NCBI RefSeq assembly: GCF_900199545.1
Contig: NZ_LT962671.1
Span: 1,886,340-1,950,339 of the forward strand
Reading direction: 5' to 3'
DNA length: 64,000 nt
DNA from: Raoultibacter massiliensis
Lineage (GTDB): Bacteria; Actinomycetota; Coriobacteriia; Coriobacteriales; Eggerthellaceae
Part shown: piece by piece, positions 17,431 to 26,091 of the stretch
How the letters are laid out: the number at the start of each line of letters is the position of its first letter
Position numbering within the stretch: position 1 is the first letter of the stretch
Program-made: the position numbers and the translations under genes
Notes under the pieces: model-generated
The model's input: the letters and a program-made list of their open reading frames with translations, nothing else
What the model was told of the DNA's origin: nothing
Database searches by the model: none

Positions 17431-18491
17431 AGTCTTCCAATCTCCTCCATCAAAGCATCCACAATATCGCCCTCGTCGACCTTGCGCAAGGTCTTTCCCT
17501 GGGCGAATATCACTCCTGAGCCCTTGCCGCACGCCACGCCGATATCGGCATCGGCAGCTTCGCCGGGACCGTTCACCACGCACCCCATTACGGCAACCTT
17601 CACCGGCAGCGAAACCGATCGCAACCGTCCCTCGACCTCTTTCGCAAGCGCGATGAGATCAACCTGGCAGCGTCCGCATGTCGGGCAGCTGATTATTTCG
17701 GGGGATCGCCTCCGCAAATCGAGCGCCGCCAACAGCGTCCAGCACGCGCGAACCTCCTCAACCGGATCGTCGGTGAGCGAAATGCGCAGCGTGTCGCCGA
17801 TGCCCTCTTCGAGCAAAATGCCCAACCCGCTCGCGGATTTGATGATGCCCTGGAAGAGCGTACCCGCCTCCGTTACGCCGATATGCAGCGGCACGGCGGG
17901 AATCTCAGCGGAAAGCATCCTGTACGTTGCCACCGTCGTCATGACGTCATGCGCTTTCGCAGAGACAACTATATCGTAAAATCCCTGTTCTTCGAAGTGT
18001 TTTACATAATCGGCAGCCGAGCGAGCAAGTTTTTCCGGCAATGCGAGATCGGCTCGGGCGGCCAATTCGGAATCGAGGGACCCCGCGTTCACGCCAATAC
18101 GGATGGGGATGCGCGCCTCGCGAGCCGCCGCTATCACCCTGTCCGTTTCGGCCAGACCGCCGATGTTTCCCGGGTTGATGCGCAGCTTCGCCGCCCCGCG
18201 CTTCGCGGCTTCGATGGCTATATCGGCATCGAAATGAACGTCGGCGACCACGGGAAGCGGTGATGCCGCGCATACGGCTTCGAACGAATCGAGGCATGAT
18301 TTGCGCGGGATGGCCATGCGCACGATTTCGCAACCGGCCTCTGCCAACCGCTCGATCTGGGCAAGGTTGGCCGTCACGTCGTCGGCCGCAGCGTTGAGCA
18401 TCGACTGCACCGCGCATGGCGCGCCTTTGCCCACGGGCACTGCGCCCACCATCACGCGGCGCGTTTTCGCATTAGGCCTTTGCGATTCCAT
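17427..18491 (-). CDS. ispG: 4-hydroxy-3-methylbut-2-enyl diphosphate synthase (IspG/GcpE)
   Basis: 354 residues. The N-terminal TIM barrel has VGAVPVGKGAPCAVQSMLN and VADVHFDADIA; the C-terminal [4Fe-4S] domain has SCPTCGRCQVDL, MGCVVNGPGEA and DIGVACGKGSG, giving the conserved cysteine ligands and a glutamate-rich site. It makes HMBDP in the MEP isoprenoid pathway, the same pathway as dxr in this operon. ATG 18491 has AAGGGGG upstream. It overlaps proS by four bases and follows rseP by 16. Confidence 0.96.
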   Translation of the reverse strand: MESQRPNAKTRRVMVGAVPVGKGAPCAVQSMLNAAADDVTANLAQIERLAEAGCEIVRMAIPRKSCLDSFEAVCAASPLPVVADVHFDADIAIEAAKRGAAKLRINPGNIGGLAETDRVIAAAREARIPIRIGVNAGSLDSELAARADLALPEKLARSAADYVKHFEEQGFYDIVVSAKAHDVMTTVATYRMLSAEIPAVPLHIGVTEAGTLFQGIIKSASGLGILLEEGIGDTLRISLTDDPVEEVRACWTLLAALDLRRRSPEIISCPTCGRCQVDLIALAKEVEGRLRSVSLPVKVAVMGCVVNGPGEAADADIGVACGKGSGVIFAQGKTLRKVDEGDIVDALMEEIGRL

Positions 18492-18507
18492 TGGCACCCC
18501 CTTACCG

Positions 18508-19599
18508 TTAACCCCAGTTGCCGAATATGAACCTTTGAATATCCTGGTTGATCATCACGAGGAACAAGCCCACGAACAACAGCATGCCGACCGTGCTCAT
18601 GTAGTTGAGCGCCTTGAGCGATACGAACTTTTTCGATATCTTCTGGAAAACCTCGATGGCAAAGCGCCCGCCGTCGAGCGGGGGGATCGGAATGAGGTTC
18701 ATGATGCCGAGCGAAACCGAGATCATGGCGACGAACTGGCCGAACATGACGAGTCCGAGATCGGCGTACTCCTTCGCCATCACCGCGATACCCATAACAG
18801 AAGTGGAATTCGACACCGTATCGCCGAACGTGGCCGGGTTGAAGAGGCCGACGACGGCCGAGATAACCATGCCGATGTAGGTAAATCCCGCCTGAATCGC
18901 CTGCAGGGGGCTTACCGTCATATGCGAGACCTCCCCGGTTTGCGTGTTCGTCACATCGAATCCGATGATCGAGAACAAAACGATGAACAACAGTACGGCG
19001 AAGAGCAGGTTCACGACCGGCCCCGCCAAGATGATGACCGAGCGCTTCCAAAACGGGAGGCTGCGGTACTGCTGTTTGCGCTCGCTTTCGAAGAAACCGC
19101 GCGGATCGGCAACGATGCGCTGCTGCCCCAGCTCGTAGGCGACCGCTCCCCGTTCGAGCTCGCGTCTGCTCGGCTTGATTTCAGGTGCGCGATAGGTATT
19201 GAACTGGTCTTTCTTCGTTGGCCCGGCGATGGACCCCCATTCGGTGAGCTGCTCGAGCGCGTCGTAGGCATCATCGTCGGAGATGCCGAGCTCGGTTGCA
19301 ACATCCTCCATGTTCGCAACGCCGCGCCGAAGCACGCAGGCAAGAACGCGCTCGAGATGAGGGCTTTCGCCACCGGGCTCCATTCCGCAGATGCGGGCAT
19401 AGCCGCCAAGCGGAATGGCGGTCACGCCGAACTTGGTGCCGCCTTTGGTGAAACCGATGTTGGGACCGGGCAGACCCAGCATGAATTCGGTGACGCGAAC
19501 GCCGAATGCACGCGCCGCAAGGTAGTGCCCGCCCTCATGAATGAAGACGAGGAATCCGAGTACGATGATGCCGTACAAGATCATCAGGATGACGTCCAT
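18508..19599 (-). CDS. rseP: RseP-type M50 site-2 protease with a winged-helix-like insert and no PDZ domain
   Basis: 363 residues. The zinc motif HEGGH is in the first membrane helix (residues 21-25), and the third ligand is in PIPPLDGGRFA near residue 310, as in RseP/RasP. Two points are unusual. Between residues 76 and 138 there is an insert (LERVLACVLRRGVANMEDVA, ISDDDAYDALEQLTEWGSIA) that looks like a winged helix-turn-helix. And the loop after the second helix is too short for the periplasmic PDZ domains normal in RseP. It probably cleaves membrane-bound regulators. Its position beside ispG and near dxr and cdsA is the common bacterial order. Confidence 0.88.
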   Translation of the reverse strand: MDVILMILYGIIVLGFLVFIHEGGHYLAARAFGVRVTEFMLGLPGPNIGFTKGGTKFGVTAIPLGGYARICGMEPGGESPHLERVLACVLRRGVANMEDVATELGISDDDAYDALEQLTEWGSIAGPTKKDQFNTYRAPEIKPSRRELERGAVAYELGQQRIVADPRGFFESERKQQYRSLPFWKRSVIILAGPVVNLLFAVLLFIVLFSIIGFDVTNTQTGEVSHMTVSPLQAIQAGFTYIGMVISAVVGLFNPATFGDTVSNSTSVMGIAVMAKEYADLGLVMFGQFVAMISVSLGIMNLIPIPPLDGGRFAIEVFQKISKKFVSLKALNYMSTVGMLLFVGLFLVMINQDIQRFIFGNWG

Positions 19600-19905
19600 A
19601 TGCTGCTCCTTATGAAAAACGGCGAAGACCGCCGATAGAGTTCACAGCATATTATTATAGAAAGACTTACATTCAAACGGCGCGACCCACGGTAATCCCA
19701 TAAACTTCCGCAAGAATCTCCTTTGCGATCACGCCTCGTACGACCGCTGGAGTAGCCGCCCGGGGCATTCGCATGGTACGCAGGCTGCTCCTCGCATCGG
19801 AATCATCGCAGGAAGCGCGGCGTGCGCAAAAACAGTGTGCGCAGCACGGATCATCCGCACGTTAGGACGTGCCGCGCAAAACCCGACTCCAATCGAGATC
19901 CGCTC
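19600..19905 (-). promoter_or_regulatory. Intergenic region with promoter elements of rseP-ispG-proS
   Basis: 306 bases between pfkB and rseP. Read on the minus strand, a TATAAT is at 19659-19654, about 60 bases before the rseP start, in a short AT-rich patch. This suggests the rseP-ispG-proS-HAD part is transcribed at least partly separately from dxr. No gene is seen. Confidence 0.45.
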
Positions 19906-20931
19906 CTACAGCCCGAGCCCCAACCGCGAAAATGCCTCGTCGCTCATCGTGCCACCCAGCACCATGCATACCGCGCCTGCAACCTTGTTGGCCAGACCGA
20001 GCGAATCGCCCCAGCAAAGCCCTGCGTTGCGTGCAGCCACGAGCGCCCCGAGGTGAGCATCGCCCGCCCCCACCGTGTCGACCGGATCGACCGGTTCGGT
20101 CGACACGAAAAGATGCTCGCCGCCCGCGTACAGGTGCGCGCCTCGCGATCCCTCGGTTATCACAACGGCGTTGCCGCTTTGCGCTTCGATGGCGCGGGCC
20201 GCCTCTTCGACAGACGAACGTCCCGTATATGCCATAGCCTCCAGATCGTTGAGATGCCACACGGGGCGAAGCGCGTTGATGCGTGCAGTCTTCTCGGGCC
20301 CCACGCCTTCGATGCGCGGGCCGGGTGCATAGTAGAACTCGATCTCGGGATGCGCCTCGAGAAACGAAACGATGGCTTCGCCGCCCGCCCCCTCGATCTC
20401 GTATCCGCTCGCAAGGGCTTTCCCGAACTTGCCGGCATCGATGCCCTCGAACCACGAAAGCTCGAAGCACCGCTCGATGCCGGGCGAAGTAACCATGGTG
20501 CGCTCGCCGTCGGGTTCGACGAGACAGGTGCACGAGCCGCAATCGAGTTCGGTTTCGATTTCGAGCGCTTCGAGATTTCTTGCCGCCAACTCCCCCCGCA
20601 CGAAATCCGAGAATATGCCGCTGCCGATAGGCGCGAACAGGAACCCCGGCTGGCCAAGCTGACGGATGACGTTCGCGGAATTGAATGCGCACCCGCCGGC
20701 CACCGTCTCGCGACGACTCACCACCACGCCCTCGCCCCGCTCGGGAAGCCGCGGAACGTGGCACACGACGTCGACCATGACGGCGCCGATGGAAAGGATG
20801 GAACTGCGCGCGCTTCGCCGATCGAGGGCAACCGCGTCGACGGGCTTTGATCCGTCTTCGATAGAATCGCCTTCGATACGTCCTCCTTCAATAGGTCCGT
20901 CTTCGATAGGTTCGTCCTCGATAACCGGCAT
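19906..20931 (-). CDS. PfkB-family carbohydrate/nucleoside kinase
   Basis: 341 residues from ATG 20931 (GGGGAAGG just upstream). ILSIGAVMVDVV and GGCAFNSANVIRQLG at the N-terminus and the PfkB signature DTVGAGDAHLGALVAA near residue 290, with the catalytic Asp in GAGD, are clear. Residues 4-28 are a five-residue repeat (IEDEP, IEDGP, IEGGR, IEGDS, IEDGS). It should phosphorylate a sugar or nucleoside. It sits between dxr and rseP, where most bacteria have no kinase, so it looks like an insertion into this housekeeping order. Confidence 0.88.
   Translation of the reverse strand: MPVIEDEPIEDGPIEGGRIEGDSIEDGSKPVDAVALDRRSARSSILSIGAVMVDVVCHVPRLPERGEGVVVSRRETVAGGCAFNSANVIRQLGQPGFLFAPIGSGIFSDFVRGELAARNLEALEIETELDCGSCTCLVEPDGERTMVTSPGIERCFELSWFEGIDAGKFGKALASGYEIEGAGGEAIVSFLEAHPEIEFYYAPGPRIEGVGPEKTARINALRPVWHLNDLEAMAYTGRSSVEEAARAIEAQSGNAVVITEGSRGAHLYAGGEHLFVSTEPVDPVDTVGAGDAHLGALVAARNAGLCWGDSLGLANKVAGAVCMVLGGTMSDEAFSRLGLGL
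20848..20922 (-). repeat. 15-bp coding minisatellite, five units, in the kinase N-terminus
   Basis: Five successive 15-base units encode the pentapeptide I-E-[DG]-[EGD]-[PRS]. Units are degenerate at several positions, so the array is not fresh, but copy number could vary between strains. The peptide is acidic and lies before the folded kinase domain. Confidence 0.8.
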
Positions 20932-21094
20932 TCGACCTTCCCCTTCTCGCCAAGCAAACAGATGCATCCAGTATAGCGCCAGGCGGCATTCGCGCAGCAT
21001 CGCAAAAGCCGCCTTGCTCGACGATGCCGCAGCCCAACATGAAATCGAGATGCCGAGCAATAGGTATGAGCTTTCCTATGCTAAAACGCCCTCT

Positions 21095-21262
21095 AATTGG
21101 CGGTCAAGGCAAGTTTCCGTCAGCGCTGCGGCAGCGAAATCGTCTCTCGATCGGCGTTTGCGCAGGTCGCAAATTCTCAAGCAGCTCGCCGCTGCGAAAA
21201 AAGGCAGGAAACCGAGCGATTTGATGCCGATTCTTTACAGAAGCTCGCCTTGACCGCCATTT
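21095..21262. repeat. Inverted-repeat-bounded element between dxr and pfkB
   Basis: Bases 20932-21377 (446 bases) hold no supported gene. Within them, 19-bp imperfect inverted repeats at 21095-21113 and 21244-21262 (17 of 19 matching; perfect core GGCGGTCAAGGC) bound a 168-base element. Size and ends resemble a small miniature inverted-repeat element or dispersed intergenic repeat, but a single copy in the window cannot prove mobility. Confidence 0.5.
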
Positions 21263-21377
21263 CGGACCGCTTTTCGCCGAGGAAGATTTCGGCGGCAGCA
21301 CTTTCCGACCATTTGGTATCGACGAGCAATCCGGGCGATGGCATCGAAGCGCAATTCGGGCGACGCCGCCGGAAGCC

Positions 21378-22616
21378 CTACCTTGCCGCAACCCACGCCT
21401 CGGCGGTTCTGCGGGCCCAGGCATCGATTTCTTCGAGCTGTTCGAGGCTTTCGACCGACTGCGGATCGTGCGCTTCCATGACGGCCTCGACGCAGGCGGC
21501 GATATCAAGGTACGCACAGCATTCGGCGAGAAAGGCCGCAACCGCAACCTCGTTGGCCGCGTTCATCGCGCAAGGCAGCGTCCCGCCCGTCTCGCCCGCA
21601 ATCCGCGCAAGGGCAAGGCAGCGGAAGGTGTCTGCATCGGGCGCGGCGAAATCGAGCGAACCGAGCGTGCGGAAATCCATCGGCTTCACCGGCGCATCCC
21701 AGCGATCGGGATACGACAGCGCGAATTGGATGGGAATGCGCATGTCGGTGGTGCCGAGGTGCGCCTTTACGCTTCCGTCCGAGAATTCGACCATGGAGTG
21801 GATGGCGCTTTGCGGCTGCACAACCACCTCGATCTTGTCGTAGGGCATGCAGAACAGATGATGCGCCTCGATGATTTCCAAGCCCTTGTTCATCAGCGTC
21901 GACGAATCGATGCTGATCTTGGCTCCCATATTCCACGTGGGGTGGGCAAGCGCCTGAGCCGGCGTGATATCGGCCAGATCGGCGCGCGTGCGTCCGCGGA
22001 AGGGTCCGCCCGAAGCCGTTACCCAAAGCTTGCTCACCTCTTCCATGCGCTCCCCGAGCAGGCATTGGTATATCGCCCCATGCTCCGAATCGATGGGCAT
22101 GAGCGCACCTGCAGGTCCCGTCGCAGGAGCCGCGCCACTCGCACGCCGCTCCTCGTCGACACGCGCAGCGAGCGGCATGATGAGATCGCCGCCGACCACA
22201 AGCGATTCCTTGTTGGCAAGCGCGAGCACCTTGCCTGCGCGAAGCGTCTCGTAGCTCGCACGAAGGCCCGCCGCACCCACAAGCGCATTCACCACGATGT
22301 CCGCTTCGGGAATGCCCGTGAGACCGACTACCGCGTCCTGCCCGAATTCGAGCGTAGCCGCCGTTTCCGCGTCGTCGGCAAGCGCGAGGTGCGCGGCGAG
22401 GGATCGCGCGGCGGGATTGCCTCGAAGGCTTTCGTCGCCCACCGCTGCATGGCGCACGCCGAATTCGCGCACCTGAGCTTCGAGCACGTCGATACGGGTC
22501 CCCAGTGCCAAGCCGACGATTTCGAGTTTATCGGAATGCTGCCGCACCACGTCGAGAGTCTGGGTTCCAATCGATCCCGACGATCCCAGTACGACGATGC
22601 GCTTTTTAGCCGACAT
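21378..22616 (-). CDS. dxr: 1-deoxy-D-xylulose 5-phosphate reductoisomerase
   Basis: 412 residues from ATG 22616 (GGAAAGG upstream); upstream in-frame starts would overlap cdsA. The NADPH site VVLGSSGSIGTQTLDVV opens the protein; LANKESLVVGG, PIDSEHGAIYQCL, VTASGGPFRGR and THPTWNMG-like HPTWNMGAKISIDSSTLMNKGLEIIEAH give the metal- and substrate-binding residues. It catalyses the first committed step of the MEP pathway. It sits in the conserved cdsA-dxr order. Confidence 0.96.
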   Translation of the reverse strand: MSAKKRIVVLGSSGSIGTQTLDVVRQHSDKLEIVGLALGTRIDVLEAQVREFGVRHAAVGDESLRGNPAARSLAAHLALADDAETAATLEFGQDAVVGLTGIPEADIVVNALVGAAGLRASYETLRAGKVLALANKESLVVGGDLIMPLAARVDEERRASGAAPATGPAGALMPIDSEHGAIYQCLLGERMEEVSKLWVTASGGPFRGRTRADLADITPAQALAHPTWNMGAKISIDSSTLMNKGLEIIEAHHLFCMPYDKIEVVVQPQSAIHSMVEFSDGSVKAHLGTTDMRIPIQFALSYPDRWDAPVKPMDFRTLGSLDFAAPDADTFRCLALARIAGETGGTLPCAMNAANEVAVAAFLAECCAYLDIAACVEAVMEAHDPQSVESLEQLEEIDAWARRTAEAWVAAR

Positions 22617-22669
22617 GCGAATGCACCTTTCCCGCGGTGCGCCCACGCATCCGCGCGCCCCTGCAGGGC

Positions 22670-23578
22670 TTAGACGACAAACGGAATGCAACCCCCGACC
22701 AAAAGCAGGATCGCAGATGTAACCGACACAAGGAACAGAGAGTCGGTGCGGTCGAGCAAACCCCCGTGCCCCGGCATGATCGTCCCCGAATCCTTGAAGC
22801 CCGAATTGCGCTTGATGCGGCTTTCGGCCAAATCGCCGAGCACGCCCATGAGGCCGCAGATCAAGCCGAAAGACAGAGCCTGAGCCACATCCATCGAAAC
22901 GCCAGGAATGTAGGTCATGGCATACCAGACGACCATCGAACCCACCAAACCGGCGAAAAATCCCTCCCAGCTCTTCTTGGGACTCGTGCGGGGGGCGAGC
23001 TTGTGTTTACCGAATTTGCGGCCGATCAGGTAGGCAAACGTATCGTTGGCCCATACGCTCAAAAAGATGGCGAGCACGAGCACGCCGCCCCACGGGTCGG
23101 GAAGCGACATGCGCACGACCATGATGCCCGAAAGGAGCAACCCTGTATAGGCTGCGCCGAAAAAGCTGACCCCCACATCGGGCACGCGGGCGCGCGTCCA
23201 GAACACGTACCACGCGATCAGCGCGATCAGCAACCCCACGCTGACGATAAGAGCCCCGTTCAATCCGAAGAAAAATACGCTTATAGGATACAGAATGGCG
23301 GCGATTATGCCGAGCAGCTCGTTGGGAAGCTTCGCGTCGGAACGCAGCATATAGTAGAATTCTCCCGCCGAAATGCCGGCCGTCGCCGCGAGCAGCACCA
23401 TCGTGGTGATGTCGTTGACCAGAATGCAGACGACCGATATGGCGATGTAGACGAACCCGGTGCGAAACCGCACCTGTATATCGGTCGGGTTTTTGAGCTT
23501 CTTGGGCGTTTTGTCGAGCGCGAACTTCTTTATACGGCCCGTACCGCCTGGATTGTCGTTCGGATCGTCAACGGCCAT
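22670..23578 (-). CDS. cdsA: Phosphatidate cytidylyltransferase
   Basis: 302 residues, seven or eight membrane helices and the C-terminal CdsA signature (SPKKSWEGFFAG, GDLAESRIKRNSGFKD, PGHGGLLDRTDS). It makes CDP-diacylglycerol for phospholipid synthesis at the inner membrane. The first 35 residues are charged and cytoplasmic. The uppS stop abuts its ATG with no gap, so translation is probably coupled. Confidence 0.96.
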   Translation of the reverse strand: MAVDDPNDNPGGTGRIKKFALDKTPKKLKNPTDIQVRFRTGFVYIAISVVCILVNDITTMVLLAATAGISAGEFYYMLRSDAKLPNELLGIIAAILYPISVFFFGLNGALIVSVGLLIALIAWYVFWTRARVPDVGVSFFGAAYTGLLLSGIMVVRMSLPDPWGGVLVLAIFLSVWANDTFAYLIGRKFGKHKLAPRTSPKKSWEGFFAGLVGSMVVWYAMTYIPGVSMDVAQALSFGLICGLMGVLGDLAESRIKRNSGFKDSGTIMPGHGGLLDRTDSLFLVSVTSAILLLVGGCIPFVV

Positions 23579-24358
23579 CTATCCCACCGCTCCGAACCGA
23601 CGGTTCCTTTTCTGGTAGTCAAGCAGCGCCCGCAAGAACTCGTAGCGGTTGAAATCGGGCCACAGCACATCCGTGCAGTAGAATTCCGTATAGGCGATCT
23701 GCCATAGAAGGAAGTTCGAGACGCGCATCTCGCCGCTTGTGCGGATGAGCAGATCGGGATCGGGGATCTCCGATGTGTACAGATACCGCCCAAACGTGTC
23801 TTCGCTCAGGGCCTCGGGCTTCCCCCCCGCGGCGATCACCTCGTGCGCCTGGCGCATGTAGGCGTTGATGCCGTCGATGATTTCGTTGCGGCCGCCGTAG
23901 TTGATGGCCACCACCAGCGTCATGCCGCTGTTGCCCTTGGTTTTCTCCCATGCCGCGTCGAACGCGTCGCGCGTCTTCTTCGGCAAAGCAGATGTCCGCC
24001 CGATCGTCATGACGCGCACATGTTCCTCGTGAAGCTCGTCGACTTCGGCGAGCATCGTCTGCGCGAACAGGTCCATAAGGCCCATGACCTCTTCTTCGGG
24101 ACGCTTCCAGTTCTCGGTCGAAAACGAATAGATGGTAAGGTATTTCACGCCGATGTCGTTTGCCGCGCGAATGGTTTCGCGCACCGCTTCGATGCCGGCC
24201 GCATGCCCCTTCAGGCGATTGAGCGCACGTTTCTTCGCCCACCTGCCGTTGCCGTCCATGATGACGGCGATATGCTCGGGAATGCGCTCGGCATCGACCG
24301 CCGCAGGATCGAGCCCTGCAGGAGGATCGGGGAATATTTCGAAAAGGGGCTTGTTCAC
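23579..24358 (-). CDS. uppS: Isoprenyl transferase (undecaprenyl diphosphate synthase)
   Basis: 259 residues. VIMDGNGRWAKKR (catalytic Asp and diphosphate-binding Arg), LTIYSFSTENWKRP and the C-terminal DLLIRTSGEMRVSNFLLWQIAYTE-type region are the cis-prenyltransferase hallmarks. It extends FPP with IPP units to the lipid carrier for peptidoglycan. The start is GTG with GAGG upstream; the gene lies 21 bases after frr and abuts cdsA. Confidence 0.96.
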   Translation of the reverse strand: MNKPLFEIFPDPPAGLDPAAVDAERIPEHIAVIMDGNGRWAKKRALNRLKGHAAGIEAVRETIRAANDIGVKYLTIYSFSTENWKRPEEEVMGLMDLFAQTMLAEVDELHEEHVRVMTIGRTSALPKKTRDAFDAAWEKTKGNSGMTLVVAINYGGRNEIIDGINAYMRQAHEVIAAGGKPEALSEDTFGRYLYTSEIPDPDLLIRTSGEMRVSNFLLWQIAYTEFYCTDVLWPDFNRYEFLRALLDYQKRNRRFGAVG

Positions 24359-24379
24359 TGCAACCTCGGGCCTCGGAGA

Positions 24380-24937
24380 TCAGATCTCCATGACCTCGGC
24401 TTCCTTCTTCTTGAAGGCATCTTCGATCTGGGCGACATAGCTGTCGGTGAGCTTCTGGCTTTCCGCCTCGGCGCGCTTCGCATCGTCTTCGGATATCTCG
24501 GAATCCTTCTTGAGCTTATCGATCGCGGTGTTCGCATCGCGGCGTGCGTTGCGGACGGCCACGCGCGCCTCTTCGGTGTAGCTCTTGCACTGCTTCACGA
24601 GCTCGCGGCGGCGCTCCTCGGTCAGCGCCGGAAACGGCAGACGGATGACCGCACCGTCGTTTGAGGGGGAAACTCCCAGATCGGATTGCTGGATCGCATG
24701 CTCAATCGCACCGAGCGTCGATTTGTCCCACGGCTCGATGACGAGCATGTGGGCATCGGGAGTCTTGACTGCGGCCATCTGGTTGATCGGCGTGGGCACG
24801 CCGTAGTAATCGACCTTGATGCGGTCGAGCACCATCGCGTTCGCGCGCCCGGTGCGAACTGCAGCGAAACTCGAACCGAGCGATTCGATCGCCTTCATCA
24901 TGCGTTCTTCGGCCTGAGCCATAATATCGTCAACCAT
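24380..24937 (-). CDS. frr: Ribosome recycling factor
   Basis: 185 residues, the standard length. SFAAVRTGRANAMVLDRIKVDYYG, LPFPALTEERRRELVKQ and VRNARRDANTAIDKLKKD match RRF domains I and II. With EF-G it splits post-termination ribosomes. It follows pyrH by 67 bases, as in most bacteria. Confidence 0.97.
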   Translation of the reverse strand: MVDDIMAQAEERMMKAIESLGSSFAAVRTGRANAMVLDRIKVDYYGVPTPINQMAAVKTPDAHMLVIEPWDKSTLGAIEHAIQQSDLGVSPSNDGAVIRLPFPALTEERRRELVKQCKSYTEEARVAVRNARRDANTAIDKLKKDSEISEDDAKRAEAESQKLTDSYVAQIEDAFKKKEAEVMEI

Positions 24938-25004
24938 CTGCAGTTCCTTTCAACCGATCCCTGTGTGCGGCACCGCATCCCGAAGCGGCGCGAAGCTTTC
25001 TTGC

Positions 25005-25721
25005 TTATTGTACCGTGGTTCCGACGTTTTCGCCTTTGAGAGCTTTGGCGATGTTACCGGGAACCGTCAAATCGAACACGATCATGGGAAGATCATTGTC
25101 CATGCACAGCGAAGTCGCCGTCGAATCCATGACGTTGAGACCCATGGACAAGACATCGAGGTAGCTGATCTTGTCGAATTTCCTGGCATCGGGGTTGGTG
25201 CGCGGATCGCTGTCATACACGCCGTCGACCTTGGTTGCCTTGAGCAGGCACTCGGCATCGATCTCGCATGCGCGCAGCGCCGCGGTCGTGTCGGTGGTGA
25301 AGTACGGATTGCCCGTGCCGGCAGCCAGGATGACCACACGCCCCTTTTCGAGGTGGCGGATTGCCCGGCGACGGATGTAGGGCTCGGATACTTCCTGCAT
25401 GTTGATGGCGCTCTGCACGCGCGAATAGACCCCGTGGCGCTCGAAGGCGTCCTGCAGAGCAAGCGCGTTCATGACGGTCGCGAGCATGCCGATGTAATCG
25501 GCCTGGGCGCGCTCCATACCCTCGGCGCTTGCCGCCATGCCGCGGAAGATGTTGCCGCCGCCAACGACTACGGCCAGTTCGACGCCGTCTTTCACGATGT
25601 CTTTGATTTGCACGGCCAGGTCTTCGACGACCTTCGGATCGATGCCGTACCCCGCATCGCCCGCCAAAGCCTCGCCGGACAGTTTGAGAAGGACGCGCTT
25701 GTACTTGTAGCCCTCAGACAT
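25005..25721 (-). CDS. pyrH: Uridylate kinase
   Basis: 238 residues. [13 protein letters not shown] (ATP site), [53 protein letters not shown] and [18 protein letters not shown] are the bacterial UMP kinase motifs. It makes UDP from UMP. It is the first gene of the frr-uppS-cdsA-dxr run; rpsB and tsf, frequent upstream neighbours, are not present here. Confidence 0.97.
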   Translation of the reverse strand: MSEGYKYKRVLLKLSGEALAGDAGYGIDPKVVEDLAVQIKDIVKDGVELAVVVGGGNIFRGMAASAEGMERAQADYIGMLATVMNALALQDAFERHGVYSRVQSAINMQEVSEPYIRRRAIRHLEKGRVVILAAGTGNPYFTTDTTAALRACEIDAECLLKATKVDGVYDSDPRTNPDARKFDKISYLDVLSMGLNVMDSTATSLCMDNDLPMIVFDLTVPGNIAKALKGENVGTTVQ

Positions 25722-26091
25722 TCATCGACCTTTCTATCGCATCGTTTATGAAAGCGCCGAGATCGCCGCAGACGCAAGGCCGCGCGCACGATCCGAGCAT
25801 GTATTCGCCGCGACTATAGTAACCGAAAAGTCACGCATCCGCTGCGTTTTGCAGGTGGGCGCTATCGCATTTCACGTAATGAGCAGACGGGTTCGACCGC
25901 TGTCCGCCTGCCTGCCCGCCGCGCATGCGCCAGCGCCAAAACCTACCGGCGCAACGCCCGCCCGCAGGAAGGGCGCCCGTCGCGAAACCTTTCGCAACAG
26001 ACGCTTCGCCGGCGCGGCCAACGCGTGCGACACGCAAAAAAGACGGGTCCCGAAGGACCCGTCTGCGAGGTTGCCGATGAGGGCGTTTCGC
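25722..26091. other. Intergenic region upstream of pyrH, containing the htrA terminator
   Basis: 370 bases. A TATAGT word at 25819-25814 on the minus strand could be the pyrH -10, but no clear -35 matches. The right part holds the htrA terminator. No gene is seen. Confidence 0.4.
26036..26064 (-). terminator. Intrinsic terminator of htrA
   Basis: Perfect 10-bp stem AGACGGGTCC (26041-26050) with 26055-26064, tetraloop CGAA, and six T residues on the minus strand (26041-26036). It lies 28 bases after the htrA stop. Confidence 0.88.

Noticed and set aside
15679..17583. A longer proS starting at 17583
   Set aside because: The extra 51 residues are an Arg-rich reading of ispG DNA; the ATG overlapping the ispG stop gives the normal N-terminus.
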